Shown here one piece after another: positions 45,526 through 54,098 of a stretch of 64,000 nucleotides of DNA. Positions within the stretch are counted from its first letter, which is position 1. Each line of letters starts with the position of its first letter. The stretch is from Luteimonas sp. RC10 (GTDB taxonomy: Bacteria > Pseudomonadota > Gammaproteobacteria > Xanthomonadales > Xanthomonadaceae). The notes beneath the pieces are model-generated. The model was not told the DNA's origin and searched no databases. It saw nothing but the letters and a program-made list of their open reading frames with translations. The stretch lies in contig NZ_JACHYJ010000007.1 in the NCBI RefSeq assembly GCF_014192745.1, positions 186,001-250,000 of the forward strand, given 5' to 3'. Both the position numbers and the translations under genes were made by a program.

Positions 45526-47766
45526 TCAGGCCTTGTCGGCCTTGTACTCGTAGTAGCCGTAGCTGTAGTAGCCCGTGGCGCGCTTTTCGACTGCGTTGAA
45601 GATCACGCCCTTGACCTGCACGCCGTTCTGCTCGAAGCGCTTCTTGGTCAGCAGGATCTCCTTGGGCTGGTTCACGCCGAAGCGCGTCACCAACAGGCTC
45701 GAGCCGGCATGGCGGGCGATCAGCGCGGCGTCGGTGACGGCCAGGATCGGCGGGGTGTCGACGATCACCAGGTCGTACTGCGTCGACAACGCCTCCAGCA
45801 ACTGACCGAAGCGCGGATGCATCAGCAGTTCCGACGGGTTCGGCGGAATATCGCCGCGCACCATGTAGTGCATGTTCTCCACACCATCGGTCGTGTGGAT
45901 CGCATCGGCCGCTTCGAGCTTGCCGCCGAGGACATCGGACAGGCCGCCGGTTTGCGTGACGCCCAGCACCTTGTGCAGGGTGCCCTTGCGCATGTCCGCG
46001 TCGATCACCAGCACGCGCTGGCCGGCCTGGGCGATCACCGCAGCCAGGTTCGCCGACACGAAGGTCTTGCCCACCGCCGGGCGCGGACCCGAGATCGCCA
46101 GGATGTTGTTCTTGGCCTCGAGCATCGCGAAATGCAGGCTGGTGCGCAGGCTGCGGATCGCTTCGATCGCCAGGTCTGCGGGTGCATTGACCGCGAGCAG
46201 GTGCTGGCGCTTGTCGAAGCCCGGATCCCGGCGCACGCGTCCCTTGCGGTTGCGCAGCCGATCCATGATCAGCAGATCGCGCGACTCGCTGAGCGGGATG
46301 GAGGCGTAGACCGGCAGCCCGAGTTCCTCGATCTGCGCAGGATCCTCGATGCCGGCATGCAACGCACGCTGCAGGAACACCAGGCCCACCGCGAGGAAGC
46401 CGCCCAGGAACGTGCCGATCAACACGATCAACGGCTTGCGCGGCTTCACCGGCCGCTGGGTATCGACGACCGCGGGATCCACGATCCGCACGTTGCCCAC
46501 GGTGCCGGCACGCGCGACATCGAGCTGCTGTGCCTGATTGAGCAGGCCGGTATAGAGTTCGTTGCTGACCTGCAGGTCGCGGGTCAGCGTCAGCAGTTCC
46601 TGCTGGGTGTCTGGCAATTCGCCGACCTGCTTCTGGAAGCCGGCCTTGCGTGCTTCCAGCTCGCCGATCTGCTTGAGCAGCGCGCGGTAGGCCGGGTGCT
46701 CGCGCGTGAAGCTGCGATCCATCTCGGCCTGTTGCAGGCGCAGCTGCTGGATGCTGGTCTCGACCGCCACTTCCTGTTGCAGCAGACCCTGGGTCTGCAT
46801 CGTGATGTCGACCGAATTCGCGCGCGTCTGATACTCGTTCATCGCCTTCTGCGCCGCCTCCACCTGGAGACGCACGGTCGGCAACTGTTCGCGCACGAAC
46901 TCCAGCTGCGCACCGGCTTCGGCGGAGTTGCGCTCGACATTCTGACGCACGTAGGCCGACGCGACCGCCTGCAGGAAGGTCTCGGCGAACTGCGCATCGG
47001 GATGCTCGAACGACAGCTGCAGAATGCCGGATTCGCGCCCTTGCTCGGACGCGTTGACGTCCTGCTGGTAGCCGGACACAACATCGAGCCGACGCAGTTT
47101 GGTCACCTCGAACCGTGTGCCCGGATTGGCGCGCAACGCCGCCACCTGCAACCTGACGCCGCCGCCTTCGGCATCGGTGCCAACGGTGCCTTCAAGCAAC
47201 AACTGGTCGTCCGGCCCGAACAGGCTGAAACGCGAAGCGTCGTCGCCCACACGCAACGTCAGCGGCTGGTTCTCCCAGATCGCCGGCACCGTCATGCCGA
47301 CGATCTCGACATGCTCGCCGCCCCAGCCATAGCGCGACAGTCCGAACCACGGTGAAGCCACCGCATCAGGCGTCTCGGGCGAGAACCGGCGCGCGAGAAA
47401 ACCGCCGATCAACGGGAAGCGCGCCGGTTCGATGACCACATCGGCCTGCGTGCTGTCGACCGCATCGCCGATGACCGTACGCGAGGTGATCAGCGCGACT
47501 TCCGTCGTCGCTGCCGCCGACGTGACGCCCCCCCCCAGCGACGACAGATCCGGCAGGCCCGGAATGCTGGGCGCCTTCGACTCCACCTGCACCATCGCGC
47601 GCGCCTGATAGATCGGCGTCGCCAGCAGCGCGTACGCCACGCTGACCACGAAGAACGCCGCCGTGATCCCGATGATCCACCACTTGCGGTCGATTAACAG
47701 GCCCACGAGTTCGCGCAGGTCGATCTCGTCCTCGTCCTTGGCGGACACTCCAGTTTCCTTGCTCAT
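45526..47766 (-). CDS. wzc: Wzc-type polysaccharide co-polymerase / tyrosine autokinase
   Basis: 746 residues. Wzz domain (about 15-470) between TM1 (about 29-49, WWIIGITAAFFVVSVAYALL) and TM2 (PLIVLIGTFLGGFLAVGLVF), a coiled-coil periplasmic region, then a C-terminal BY-kinase. The kinase has Walker A SGPRPAVGKTFVSAN, Walker A' VLVIDADMRKG and Walker B LVIVDTPP, and ends in a Tyr cluster (GYYSYGYYEY, six tyrosines) that is autophosphorylated in the family. Controls chain length and export with Wza. Start 47766 at MSKETGVSAKDEDE. The phosphatase gene lies 71 bp upstream on the same strand. Confidence 0.95.
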   Translation of the reverse strand: MSKETGVSAKDEDEIDLRELVGLLIDRKWWIIGITAAFFVVSVAYALLATPIYQARAMVQVESKAPSIPGLPDLSSLGGGVTSAAATTEVALITSRTVIGDAVDSTQADVVIEPARFPLIGGFLARRFSPETPDAVASPWFGLSRYGWGGEHVEIVGMTVPAIWENQPLTLRVGDDASRFSLFGPDDQLLLEGTVGTDAEGGGVRLQVAALRANPGTRFEVTKLRRLDVVSGYQQDVNASEQGRESGILQLSFEHPDAQFAETFLQAVASAYVRQNVERNSAEAGAQLEFVREQLPTVRLQVEAAQKAMNEYQTRANSVDITMQTQGLLQQEVAVETSIQQLRLQQAEMDRSFTREHPAYRALLKQIGELEARKAGFQKQVGELPDTQQELLTLTRDLQVSNELYTGLLNQAQQLDVARAGTVGNVRIVDPAVVDTQRPVKPRKPLIVLIGTFLGGFLAVGLVFLQRALHAGIEDPAQIEELGLPVYASIPLSESRDLLIMDRLRNRKGRVRRDPGFDKRQHLLAVNAPADLAIEAIRSLRTSLHFAMLEAKNNILAISGPRPAVGKTFVSANLAAVIAQAGQRVLVIDADMRKGTLHKVLGVTQTGGLSDVLGGKLEAADAIHTTDGVENMHYMVRGDIPPNPSELLMHPRFGQLLEALSTQYDLVIVDTPPILAVTDAALIARHAGSSLLVTRFGVNQPKEILLTKKRFEQNGVQVKGVIFNAVEKRATGYYSYGYYEYKADKA

Positions 47767-47837
47767 GCAGTGGCTCTGACTTCTATAGATGGGGGCGCTA
47801 TGCGCGGAATGCGGCTGACCGGTATGGCCCAAAAGCG

Positions 47838-48290
47838 CTAGCGGAGATAGCGCTGCCAGGCGGCGACCGACTCGTCGACCAGGCCTAGTACATGTTCGAA
47901 CGCGGGGCGTTGTTGTCGATAGGGATCCGGAATCTCGCGTTCGCCGATCCACTTGCCCAGCAACATCACCTTGCCGCTGGCCTGCGGCACCTCACGGGCA
48001 ATCCGCGCCTGGTGGGCCCGCTCCATCACCAGCACCAGGTCGGCATCGGCAAGCAGGGCGGGCGTGAGTTGGCGGGCGCGATGTTGATCGGTGTCGAGGC
48101 CCCGCTCCTGCAACAGCAGGCCTGCGGTCGGGTCGATCGGACGATCGACCAGCGCCTGCAATCCCGCCGACGAGACAGCGATGCCAGAGGTCCCGAGCAC
48201 CGATCGCAACACGATCTCCGCGGTGGGGCTGCGGCAGATGTTGCCGATGCACACGAACAGGACCTTCCGAAACACCTGGACGTACTCCAC
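47838..48290 (-). CDS. wzb: Low-molecular-weight protein-tyrosine phosphatase (Wzb/Etp)
   Basis: 150 residues with the P-loop VCIGNICRSPTAE (Cys-x5-Arg-Ser) and the general-acid Asp in IPDPY. Dephosphorylates the Tyr tail of Wzc, completing the kinase cycle. Annotated from a GTG at 48290; a second GTG 15 bp downstream has GGAG in front and is a plausible start. First gene of the leftward wzb-wzc pair, divergent from the secreted-protein/wza operon. Confidence 0.94.
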   Translation of the reverse strand: MEYVQVFRKVLFVCIGNICRSPTAEIVLRSVLGTSGIAVSSAGLQALVDRPIDPTAGLLLQERGLDTDQHRARQLTPALLADADLVLVMERAHQARIAREVPQASGKVMLLGKWIGEREIPDPYRQQRPAFEHVLGLVDESVAAWQRYLR

Positions 48291-48416
48291 TCCCGGACGC
48301 CGCCGGGGGCGGACACAAGCGCGTAGTCTAGCAAGCTCACCCCTCGTGAACTGTGATCAACCCATTCAGGCTTGTTGAGACCGCGTCAGCAAGCGCTCCA
48401 AGCGTGAGAATGCGCC

Positions 48417-48444
48417 TTGACATGAACGGCTTGCGGCCTATAGC
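48417..48444 (+). promoter_or_regulatory. Sigma-70 promoter of the yjbE-wza-yjbFGH operon
   Basis: A perfect TTGACA (48417-48422), 16-bp spacer and TATAGC (48439-48444), about 50 bp before the ATG of the small secreted protein. Best promoter match in the window. Confidence 0.65.
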
Positions 48445-48495
48445 CTCGCATCAGCCTGGACGCATACCGTCCTTCAACACGCTCGGAGCTCCCCC

Positions 48496-48837
48496 ATGAA
48501 CACGACCCTTCGCCTGATCGGCACCATCGCCCTGGCCGGCCTGTCCGGCATCGCCTTTGCTGCACCGCAGGCGCAGGGCACGGCGGCCTCCAACAACGAC
48601 GCGACGCAGGACAGCGGCATTCCTGGCGGCACCGGCAACGCAGTCGGCACCGGCCTGACCACTGGCGCAACCGTCGGCATCGTGGCCGGCGTGGTGGCCT
48701 TGGCAGCGGTGGCGATGGACAACAACGGCGACAGCGAAGGCGAGTTCACTGGCGGTGATGGCGGTGGCGACGGCGGCGGCGGCACCGGCGGTACGGGTGG
48801 TACCGGCGGCACGGGCGGCACCGGCACCGGCGGCTGA
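48496..48837 (+). CDS. Small secreted Gly/Thr-rich protein, YjbE/GfcA-like
   Basis: 113 residues. Signal peptide (about 1-23, ending FAA), a short Asn/Asp/Gln-rich part, one hydrophobic segment (about 58-74, GATVGIVAGVVALAAVAM), and a tail of Gly and Gly-Gly-Thr repeats. No defined fold. Position and composition match the first genes of E. coli yjbEFGH and gfcABCD, whose products are similarly small, low-complexity and exported; sequence identity cannot be claimed. Followed by a strong terminator and then wza. Confidence 0.75.
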   Translation: MNTTLRLIGTIALAGLSGIAFAAPQAQGTAASNNDATQDSGIPGGTGNAVGTGLTTGATVGIVAGVVALAAVAMDNNGDSEGEFTGGDGGGDGGGGTGGTGGTGGTGGTGTGG

Positions 48838-48875
48838 TCGAGCTTCCGCACCTCGCGGTCATACCGATAGATCGA

Positions 48876-48905
48876 CCCCGCCGGTGAACACCGGCGGGGT
48901 TTTTT
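48876..48905 (+). terminator. Strong intrinsic terminator between the yjbE-like gene and wza
   Basis: CCCCGCCGGTG (48876-48886), 2-nt loop, CACCGGCGGGG (48889-48899), then six T. Perfect 11-bp stem. No second promoter is obvious in the 49 bp before wza, so it probably attenuates rather than ends the operon. Confidence 0.9.
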
Positions 48906-48954
48906 ATGGACGGCACCTCCCTGGCCGCCCACCGTTGTCAGGAGAGTTTCGTCC

Positions 48955-50058
48955 ATGCGCGTATCGCTGCGCCCGCTCATCGCCCTTGTCGCCGTCTCCG
49001 CCCTCTCGGGCTGCATCTGGAGCCCGGGCCAGCACCTGCGCCCCGGCAGCGCCAACGATGAGGGCATCCGCACCGTCGGCAACGACCAGCTCGACCTGAT
49101 CCCGATCACGCCCAAGCTGATCGCGATGGAGCGTGCCACCCAGCAGACGACCGGCGGCCTGCCGACTGCGCTGGTCGAGTACCAGCCGTCCGCCTACACC
49201 ATCGGCGTCGGCGATGTGCTCTACATCACGGTCTGGGACCATCCCGAGCTCACGGTGCCCGCGGGCGCGCAGCAGCAGCTCAACGCCGCCGGGCGCCACG
49301 TGCAGACCGACGGCACGCTGTTCTATCCCTATATCGGCAAGGTCCAGGCCGCCGGCCGCACGCCGGCCGAATTGCGCGCAGACATCGCCGGCAAGTTGGC
49401 GCGCTATATCGAGTCGCCGCAGGTCGATGTCTCAGTCCTGACATATGGCAGTCAGCGCGCCTGGGTCACCGGCGCGACCGCCAACTCCACCGCCGTGCCG
49501 CTGACGATGACGCCAATGACGCTCAACGACGCGATCAGCCAGGCGGGCATCAACCCCACGGTCGCCGACCTCTCGGGCGTGCGCCTGACCCGCGACGGCA
49601 TCAGCTATACGATCGACCTGGACCGCCAGTCGGGCGATGCGATCTATCTGAAGGCGGGCGATCACCTGTACATCCCGTTCCTCGACGCGAAGGAAGTCTT
49701 CGTGGTCGGCGAGGTGACGCAGCCCGGCGCACAGAGCTTCCGCACCGGCAGCATCAGCCTCAGCCAGGCACTGGGCCGCGCCCGTGGCCTGCTGCAGACC
49801 ACCTCCAACGGCAACGCGGTGTATGTGATTCGTGGCGCGCGCGGTCTCGAGCCCGACGCCCCGCCGTCCGTGGTCTACCAACTCGAAGCCAAGTCCCCGG
49901 CGGCATTCGCAGTGGCCAGCCAGTTCCAACTGCAGCCCGGCGACGTGGTCTTCGTCGGTGCCGCCGGCATCACCCGCTGGAACCGCTTCATCGCCCAGTT
50001 GATTCCTTTCTCCGGCCTGATCCGCAACGCTGCTGGCACCAGCAACGACCTGGAGTGA
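48955..50058 (+). CDS. wza: Wza-type outer-membrane polysaccharide export lipoprotein
   Basis: 367 residues. Lipoprotein signal with lipobox LSGC (Cys20), polysaccharide export domain (YTIGVGDVLYITVWDHPEL then DGTLFYPYIGKVQAAGRT), SLBB domains, and a C-terminal segment (GITRWNRFIAQLIPF) that would form the amphipathic outer-membrane helix barrel. Forms the octameric export channel working with Wzc. Start at 48955 with CAGGAG upstream. Confidence 0.96.
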   Translation: MRVSLRPLIALVAVSALSGCIWSPGQHLRPGSANDEGIRTVGNDQLDLIPITPKLIAMERATQQTTGGLPTALVEYQPSAYTIGVGDVLYITVWDHPELTVPAGAQQQLNAAGRHVQTDGTLFYPYIGKVQAAGRTPAELRADIAGKLARYIESPQVDVSVLTYGSQRAWVTGATANSTAVPLTMTPMTLNDAISQAGINPTVADLSGVRLTRDGISYTIDLDRQSGDAIYLKAGDHLYIPFLDAKEVFVVGEVTQPGAQSFRTGSISLSQALGRARGLLQTTSNGNAVYVIRGARGLEPDAPPSVVYQLEAKSPAAFAVASQFQLQPGDVVFVGAAGITRWNRFIAQLIPFSGLIRNAAGTSNDLE

Positions 50059-50068
50059 TGGCGTCGAA

Positions 50069-50749
50069 ATGATGGCCCAACTCTCCGCCGCGTCCACCAT
50101 GCGGGCGCTGGCAGCGCTTTGCCTCGTTCTGTTCCTCTCGGTTCTGGCCGGTTGCAGCGGCCTGAGCCGCGGCAGTCTGGACGCCGCCCGTCTTGCGGTC
50201 TTTGGCGCCAAGCTCGAGATCACGCCGGAACAGGTGGCGGCCAATCCCTACGCCCAGATGCTGGTGCAGGGCGATGACTTCGAAGCGCTGATGGTGCTGG
50301 GCAACGACGATGCCGGCCGCAGCGCCTGGTACAGCCCCGACCGCAGGATCGTGTTCCTGCGCGACGGTCTGCTGGCCGGGACTGTCGGACTGGCGCAGGA
50401 TGCCAGCGACATCCGCCTGGTCGGTGACAACCCGTTCTCGCGGCTGGCGGCCTTGCAAGGCACATCGCCCACGCTGCGGCGCTATGACTGGATGCCAGGC
50501 TATCGCCACGGCGCGATGGTCGAGGGCGAACTACGGCGCATGGGCCCCGAGCAGGTGGAGATTCTCGGCACGATGCACACGCTGGTGCGCTTCGACGAAG
50601 CGCTACGCGGTGCCGGTGTCGATGCGACCAACCAGTATTGGGTGGAGCCGCAGACCGGCTTCATCCGCAAGAGCCGGCAGCTCGTCGCGCCCGGCCTGAG
50701 CGTGGAACTGGTGCAACTCAAGCCGTACCGGCCAGGAGGCACGCGATGA
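50069..50749 (+). CDS. YjbF/GfcB-family lipoprotein
   Basis: 226 residues with lipobox VLAGC. The mature part shows YjbF-family features: AWYSPDRRIVFLRDGLLAGTVGL, PFSRLAALQG and YWVEPQTGFIRKSRQLVAPG. Predicted outer-membrane lipoprotein helping polysaccharide secretion; mechanism unknown. 10 bp after wza, and its stop overlaps the next start by 4 bp (ATGA). Confidence 0.88.
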   Translation: MMAQLSAASTMRALAALCLVLFLSVLAGCSGLSRGSLDAARLAVFGAKLEITPEQVAANPYAQMLVQGDDFEALMVLGNDDAGRSAWYSPDRRIVFLRDGLLAGTVGLAQDASDIRLVGDNPFSRLAALQGTSPTLRRYDWMPGYRHGAMVEGELRRMGPEQVEILGTMHTLVRFDEALRGAGVDATNQYWVEPQTGFIRKSRQLVAPGLSVELVQLKPYRPGGTR

Positions 50750-51549
50750 CGCGGCTACCGCTATGCCTGGCCCTGCTCGCGGCAAGCGTCGCGCAGGCCG
50801 AGTCCGGAACGCTGCAGGTCCGGGTCGACGGCGCCGTGCAACAGCCGGCCGAGTACCAGGTTCCGACCGGGACTCGTTTGGCTGACGTCCTGCTGGCCGC
50901 AATGCCGACCCAGGCGGCCTACACCACCGCCGCGGCATTGCTGCGCCCATCTGAGCGCGAAGCACAGACCCGGCTCAAGGCCGGTGTGCTGCACGACCTG
51001 CAAGCCGTGCAAGCGGCTGCCAATGTGCAGCCGTCGACGGCCACCACCGCAGCGCGACTGGAAGCCGAACTCGCTGAGCTGCCGGTCACGGGGCGCGTCC
51101 GCAACGCACTCGACGCCCGCGTCGTCGAGGTTCGGCCTGAGGCCAATCTGGTCCTGCAGCCCGGCGACCGGATCACGTATCCAACGCGCCCCGCAGACGT
51201 GCGCGTCACAGGCGCCGTCGTCGCCTCTTGCACCCTGCCGCACGTGCCACTGCGCGATGCACTCGACTATCTGCGCGACTGCCCGACCGCAGGCGCCGAC
51301 CGCGACCTGCTGTTCGCGGTGCAGCCTGATGGCACGGTCCAGATACTCGGCATCGCCGCCTGGAACCGTAGCCCCAGGCAGGCGCTGGCTCCGGGCGCGA
51401 CCCTCTATGTCCCGCTGCCCGAGCGCGATCTGCGTCGCGCGGGGGCGCAAGACCTCAACCGCGAACTCGCGGCGTTCCTGGCGACACAGCCGATCCTCCC
51501 CTTGCCCGCCAACGCGCCGGACACTTCGAATACGGACCTTGCACCATGA
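50746..51549 (+). CDS. YjbG/GfcC-family periplasmic protein
   Basis: 267 residues, signal peptide ending VAQA (about 17). Two beta-grasp/SLBB-like halves, as in the GfcC family: VRVDGAVQQPAEYQVPTG at the start of the mature protein and LQPGDRITYPTRPADVRVTG midway. A Cys pair (C198/C214 region) could form a disulfide. Soluble periplasmic component of the export system, exact role unknown. Translationally coupled on both sides (ATGA overlaps with yjbF and yjbH). Confidence 0.85.
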   Translation: MTRLPLCLALLAASVAQAESGTLQVRVDGAVQQPAEYQVPTGTRLADVLLAAMPTQAAYTTAAALLRPSEREAQTRLKAGVLHDLQAVQAAANVQPSTATTAARLEAELAELPVTGRVRNALDARVVEVRPEANLVLQPGDRITYPTRPADVRVTGAVVASCTLPHVPLRDALDYLRDCPTAGADRDLLFAVQPDGTVQILGIAAWNRSPRQALAPGATLYVPLPERDLRRAGAQDLNRELAAFLATQPILPLPANAPDTSNTDLAP

Positions 51550-53735
51550 CCGCCCGCCATCGCCGCCGCCCCGTCCACCTGGCACCGGGGCTGCTGGCCC
51601 TGGCGATCGCCGGCAGCCTGCACGCGCAGGAATCCGCGCATGACCTGGTCACCCAGAGCGACTGGGGCGGCGCCGGCCTGCTGCAGACCCCAACGGCGCG
51701 CATGGAAGCCGAGGGCCAATTCAGCCTGAGCGCCAGCTACACCGCGCCCTATGCGCGATACAACCTGTCGATGCAGCCGCTCCCTTGGCTTGAGGGGACG
51801 TTCCGCTACATCAACATCAATACCGTGCGCTACGGCGTGCCATCGCTCAGCGGAGACCAGCACTACAAGGACAAGTCGATCGACCTCAAGCTGCGCCTTT
51901 GGCAGGAAAGCCGATATCTCCCTGAAGTTGCGCTTGGCTTCCGCGACCTTGGCGGCACCGGCCTGTTCTCCAGCGAGTACCTAGTGGCAAGCAAGCGTTT
52001 CGGCACCATCGATGCCAGCCTCGGTCTTGCGACGGGCTACATGGGAAATCGTGGCGACTTCGCCAACCCGCTTCGACTGATCGACGACCGCTTCGAAACC
52101 CGCCCTGGCTTGGGGACACCGGGCGACGTCGGCGCCGAATCCATCTTTCGTGGACCAATCGGGATTTTCGGTGGCATCACTTGGCAGACGCCGCTCGACC
52201 AGTTGCTGCTCAAGGTCGAGTTCGACGGCAATGACTACAAGAACGAAGCGAGGCCCCGCGCCACACCCATCGAGATCGAACAGAGCTCGCCAATCAACGT
52301 CGGCTTGGTCTACCGCCCGAGCCCGAACCTGCAACTGACGGCGGGCCTGGAGCGCGGCAACACGGCTGTCATCGGCCTGACGCTGACGACCAACCTGGCG
52401 ACGACACGCAGCAATGCCCCGATCATGGATCGCCCCGCCCTGCCGCTACGGCGTCACAGCGATCCAGATAGCAGCGCCCCGGCGGTCGCCGTAACGTCGG
52501 CGCTCAGCCCGAATGAAGCAACCGGTGCCGCCCCCGACTGGGCTGGCATCGCCGCCGACCTCAACCAGGAAGCCGGCATCCGCGTCTCGCGCATCACGCG
52601 CCGAGACCACGAGGTCATCATCCACGGCAGCCACAACCGCTATTTCTATCCGGCCCAGGGCATCGGCCGCGGCGCGCGCGTGCTCGACAACGCGCTCGGC
52701 GATGACGTCACGTGGTTCACCTTTGCACACGAGCGTGCCGGCACCCCCATTGCCGAGACCAGCGTCGAGCGGCAGGCGTTCGCCGACTATGTCGACCGGC
52801 GGATCGATCTGCCTGCATTCGCCCGCAAGGTGGAACTCGCACCGCCCGCGCAACAGCGCCGCGAGGAGGTCTACGAGGCCCCGTTCCGCCGCCTGCGCGG
52901 CAGCATCGCGCCTGGATACAAGCAGATCCTGGGCGGCCCCGACGGCTTCATCCTGTACCAACTCTCGGCCGACTTCAGCGGCAGCTACTGGTTCTCGCGT
53001 AACACGTGGCTGTCGGGCATGGTCAGCGTGGACATCGCCAACAACTTCGACAAGTTCCGCTACGACGCGCCGACACGCCTGCCGCGCGTGCGCACGTGGC
53101 AGCGTCAGTACATGACCACGTCCGACGTGACCGTGCCCAACCTGCAGCTGACGACCGTGCACCAACTGGGACGCGACTGGTACGGCATGGCCTACGCCGG
53201 CTACCTGGAGTCGATGTACGGCGGCGTCGGCGGCGAAGTGCTGTACCGCCCCTTCGGCGAGCAGTGGGCGATAGGCGCGGACATCAACCAGGTGCGCCAG
53301 CGCGACTTCGACCAACACGCAGGTTTCCGCGACTACGAGATCACCACCGGCCACATCACCGGCTACTACACCTTCGGGCGCACACGTCGGCTGCAGGCCA
53401 ATGTCAGCGTCGGCAAGTACCTGGCCGGCGATATCGGCACGACGGTCAACCTGACCCGCCGTTTCAACAACGGCGTGACCATGGGCGCCTACGCGACCAA
53501 GACCAACATCTCCTCGCGCACCTTCGGCGAGGGCAGCTTCGACAAGGGCATCTACTTCTCGATCCCGATGGACTTCGTGTTGCCCCGCCCCAGCCGCGCA
53601 CGCGCCGAGATCATGTGGCAGCCACTGTTCCGCGACGGCGGCGCCAAGCTGTTCCGGACTTACGGCCTGTACCCGATGACCGGCGAGCGGAGCGGCGAAC
53701 TGCTCTTCGACAACCTGGAGTGGATCGACCGCTGA
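51546..53735 (+). CDS. YjbH/GfcD-family outer-membrane beta-barrel protein
   Basis: 729 residues, signal peptide to about 28 (SLHAQ). Starts with the YjbH signature DWGGAGLLQTPTARMEAEG, continues with many alternating amphipathic strands (RLWQESRYLPEVALGFRDLGG; NTWLSGMVSVDIANNFDKF) and ends in a strand before NLEWIDR. Likely a large outer-membrane barrel for glycan secretion or modification. Overlaps yjbG by 4 bp; last gene of the operon before a 363-bp spacer. Confidence 0.9.
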   Translation: MTARHRRRPVHLAPGLLALAIAGSLHAQESAHDLVTQSDWGGAGLLQTPTARMEAEGQFSLSASYTAPYARYNLSMQPLPWLEGTFRYININTVRYGVPSLSGDQHYKDKSIDLKLRLWQESRYLPEVALGFRDLGGTGLFSSEYLVASKRFGTIDASLGLATGYMGNRGDFANPLRLIDDRFETRPGLGTPGDVGAESIFRGPIGIFGGITWQTPLDQLLLKVEFDGNDYKNEARPRATPIEIEQSSPINVGLVYRPSPNLQLTAGLERGNTAVIGLTLTTNLATTRSNAPIMDRPALPLRRHSDPDSSAPAVAVTSALSPNEATGAAPDWAGIAADLNQEAGIRVSRITRRDHEVIIHGSHNRYFYPAQGIGRGARVLDNALGDDVTWFTFAHERAGTPIAETSVERQAFADYVDRRIDLPAFARKVELAPPAQQRREEVYEAPFRRLRGSIAPGYKQILGGPDGFILYQLSADFSGSYWFSRNTWLSGMVSVDIANNFDKFRYDAPTRLPRVRTWQRQYMTTSDVTVPNLQLTTVHQLGRDWYGMAYAGYLESMYGGVGGEVLYRPFGEQWAIGADINQVRQRDFDQHAGFRDYEITTGHITGYYTFGRTRRLQANVSVGKYLAGDIGTTVNLTRRFNNGVTMGAYATKTNISSRTFGEGSFDKGIYFSIPMDFVLPRPSRARAEIMWQPLFRDGGAKLFRTYGLYPMTGERSGELLFDNLEWIDR

Positions 53736-54098
53736 TCCCGCGTTCTACCAACGAAACAGTTATCGTATTCAGCATTATCTTCAAGGAGCACAGGGGCGTC
53801 TTCACGAGACGCGAACACCCAATGGCCTACTTTTCACGGCTGCCAAAAGGTCACCCCTGTCAAGAAACGTCACTTCTTGACGCAGATCAGCAAATATCGA
53901 TTGCTGCAGGGCACCATCTATGAGAAATTTCTCACAGGTGGTGAGCCCGCGTGAGTTCCGTGCGTGCGCCCGCGACCGCGTAGCAGGACAGCGGCGTCTG
54001 GCCGCGATTGGATCAACGATCACCGTACACAGGGTGAAGCCGGGGGTGCCTTCAGGGAAGGGCCCGGTCCGGCTCTGTGCTCGATGAAGGAGTCGGGC
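53736..54098. promoter_or_regulatory. Long leader before the initiating transferase, with 14-bp palindrome (53921-53934)
   Basis: No credible gene in 363 bp. Contains the perfect palindrome TGAGAAATTTCTCA, an A/T-rich stretch around it (53770-53935) unlike the GC-rich surroundings, and a TTGACG at 53877 with no clear -10. The ribosome site AAGGAG before ATG 54099 closes the region. Probably the promoter/operator of the biosynthetic part of the locus. Confidence 0.45.

Noticed and set aside
53802-54023. Short minus-strand frame in the spacer before the sugar transferase
   Set aside because: No ribosome site, no recognisable family, and it overlaps the AT-rich probable control region.
53736-54098. 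JUMPstart/ops element before the biosynthetic genes
   Set aside because: The conserved GGCGGTAGCGT core was looked for and is absent.
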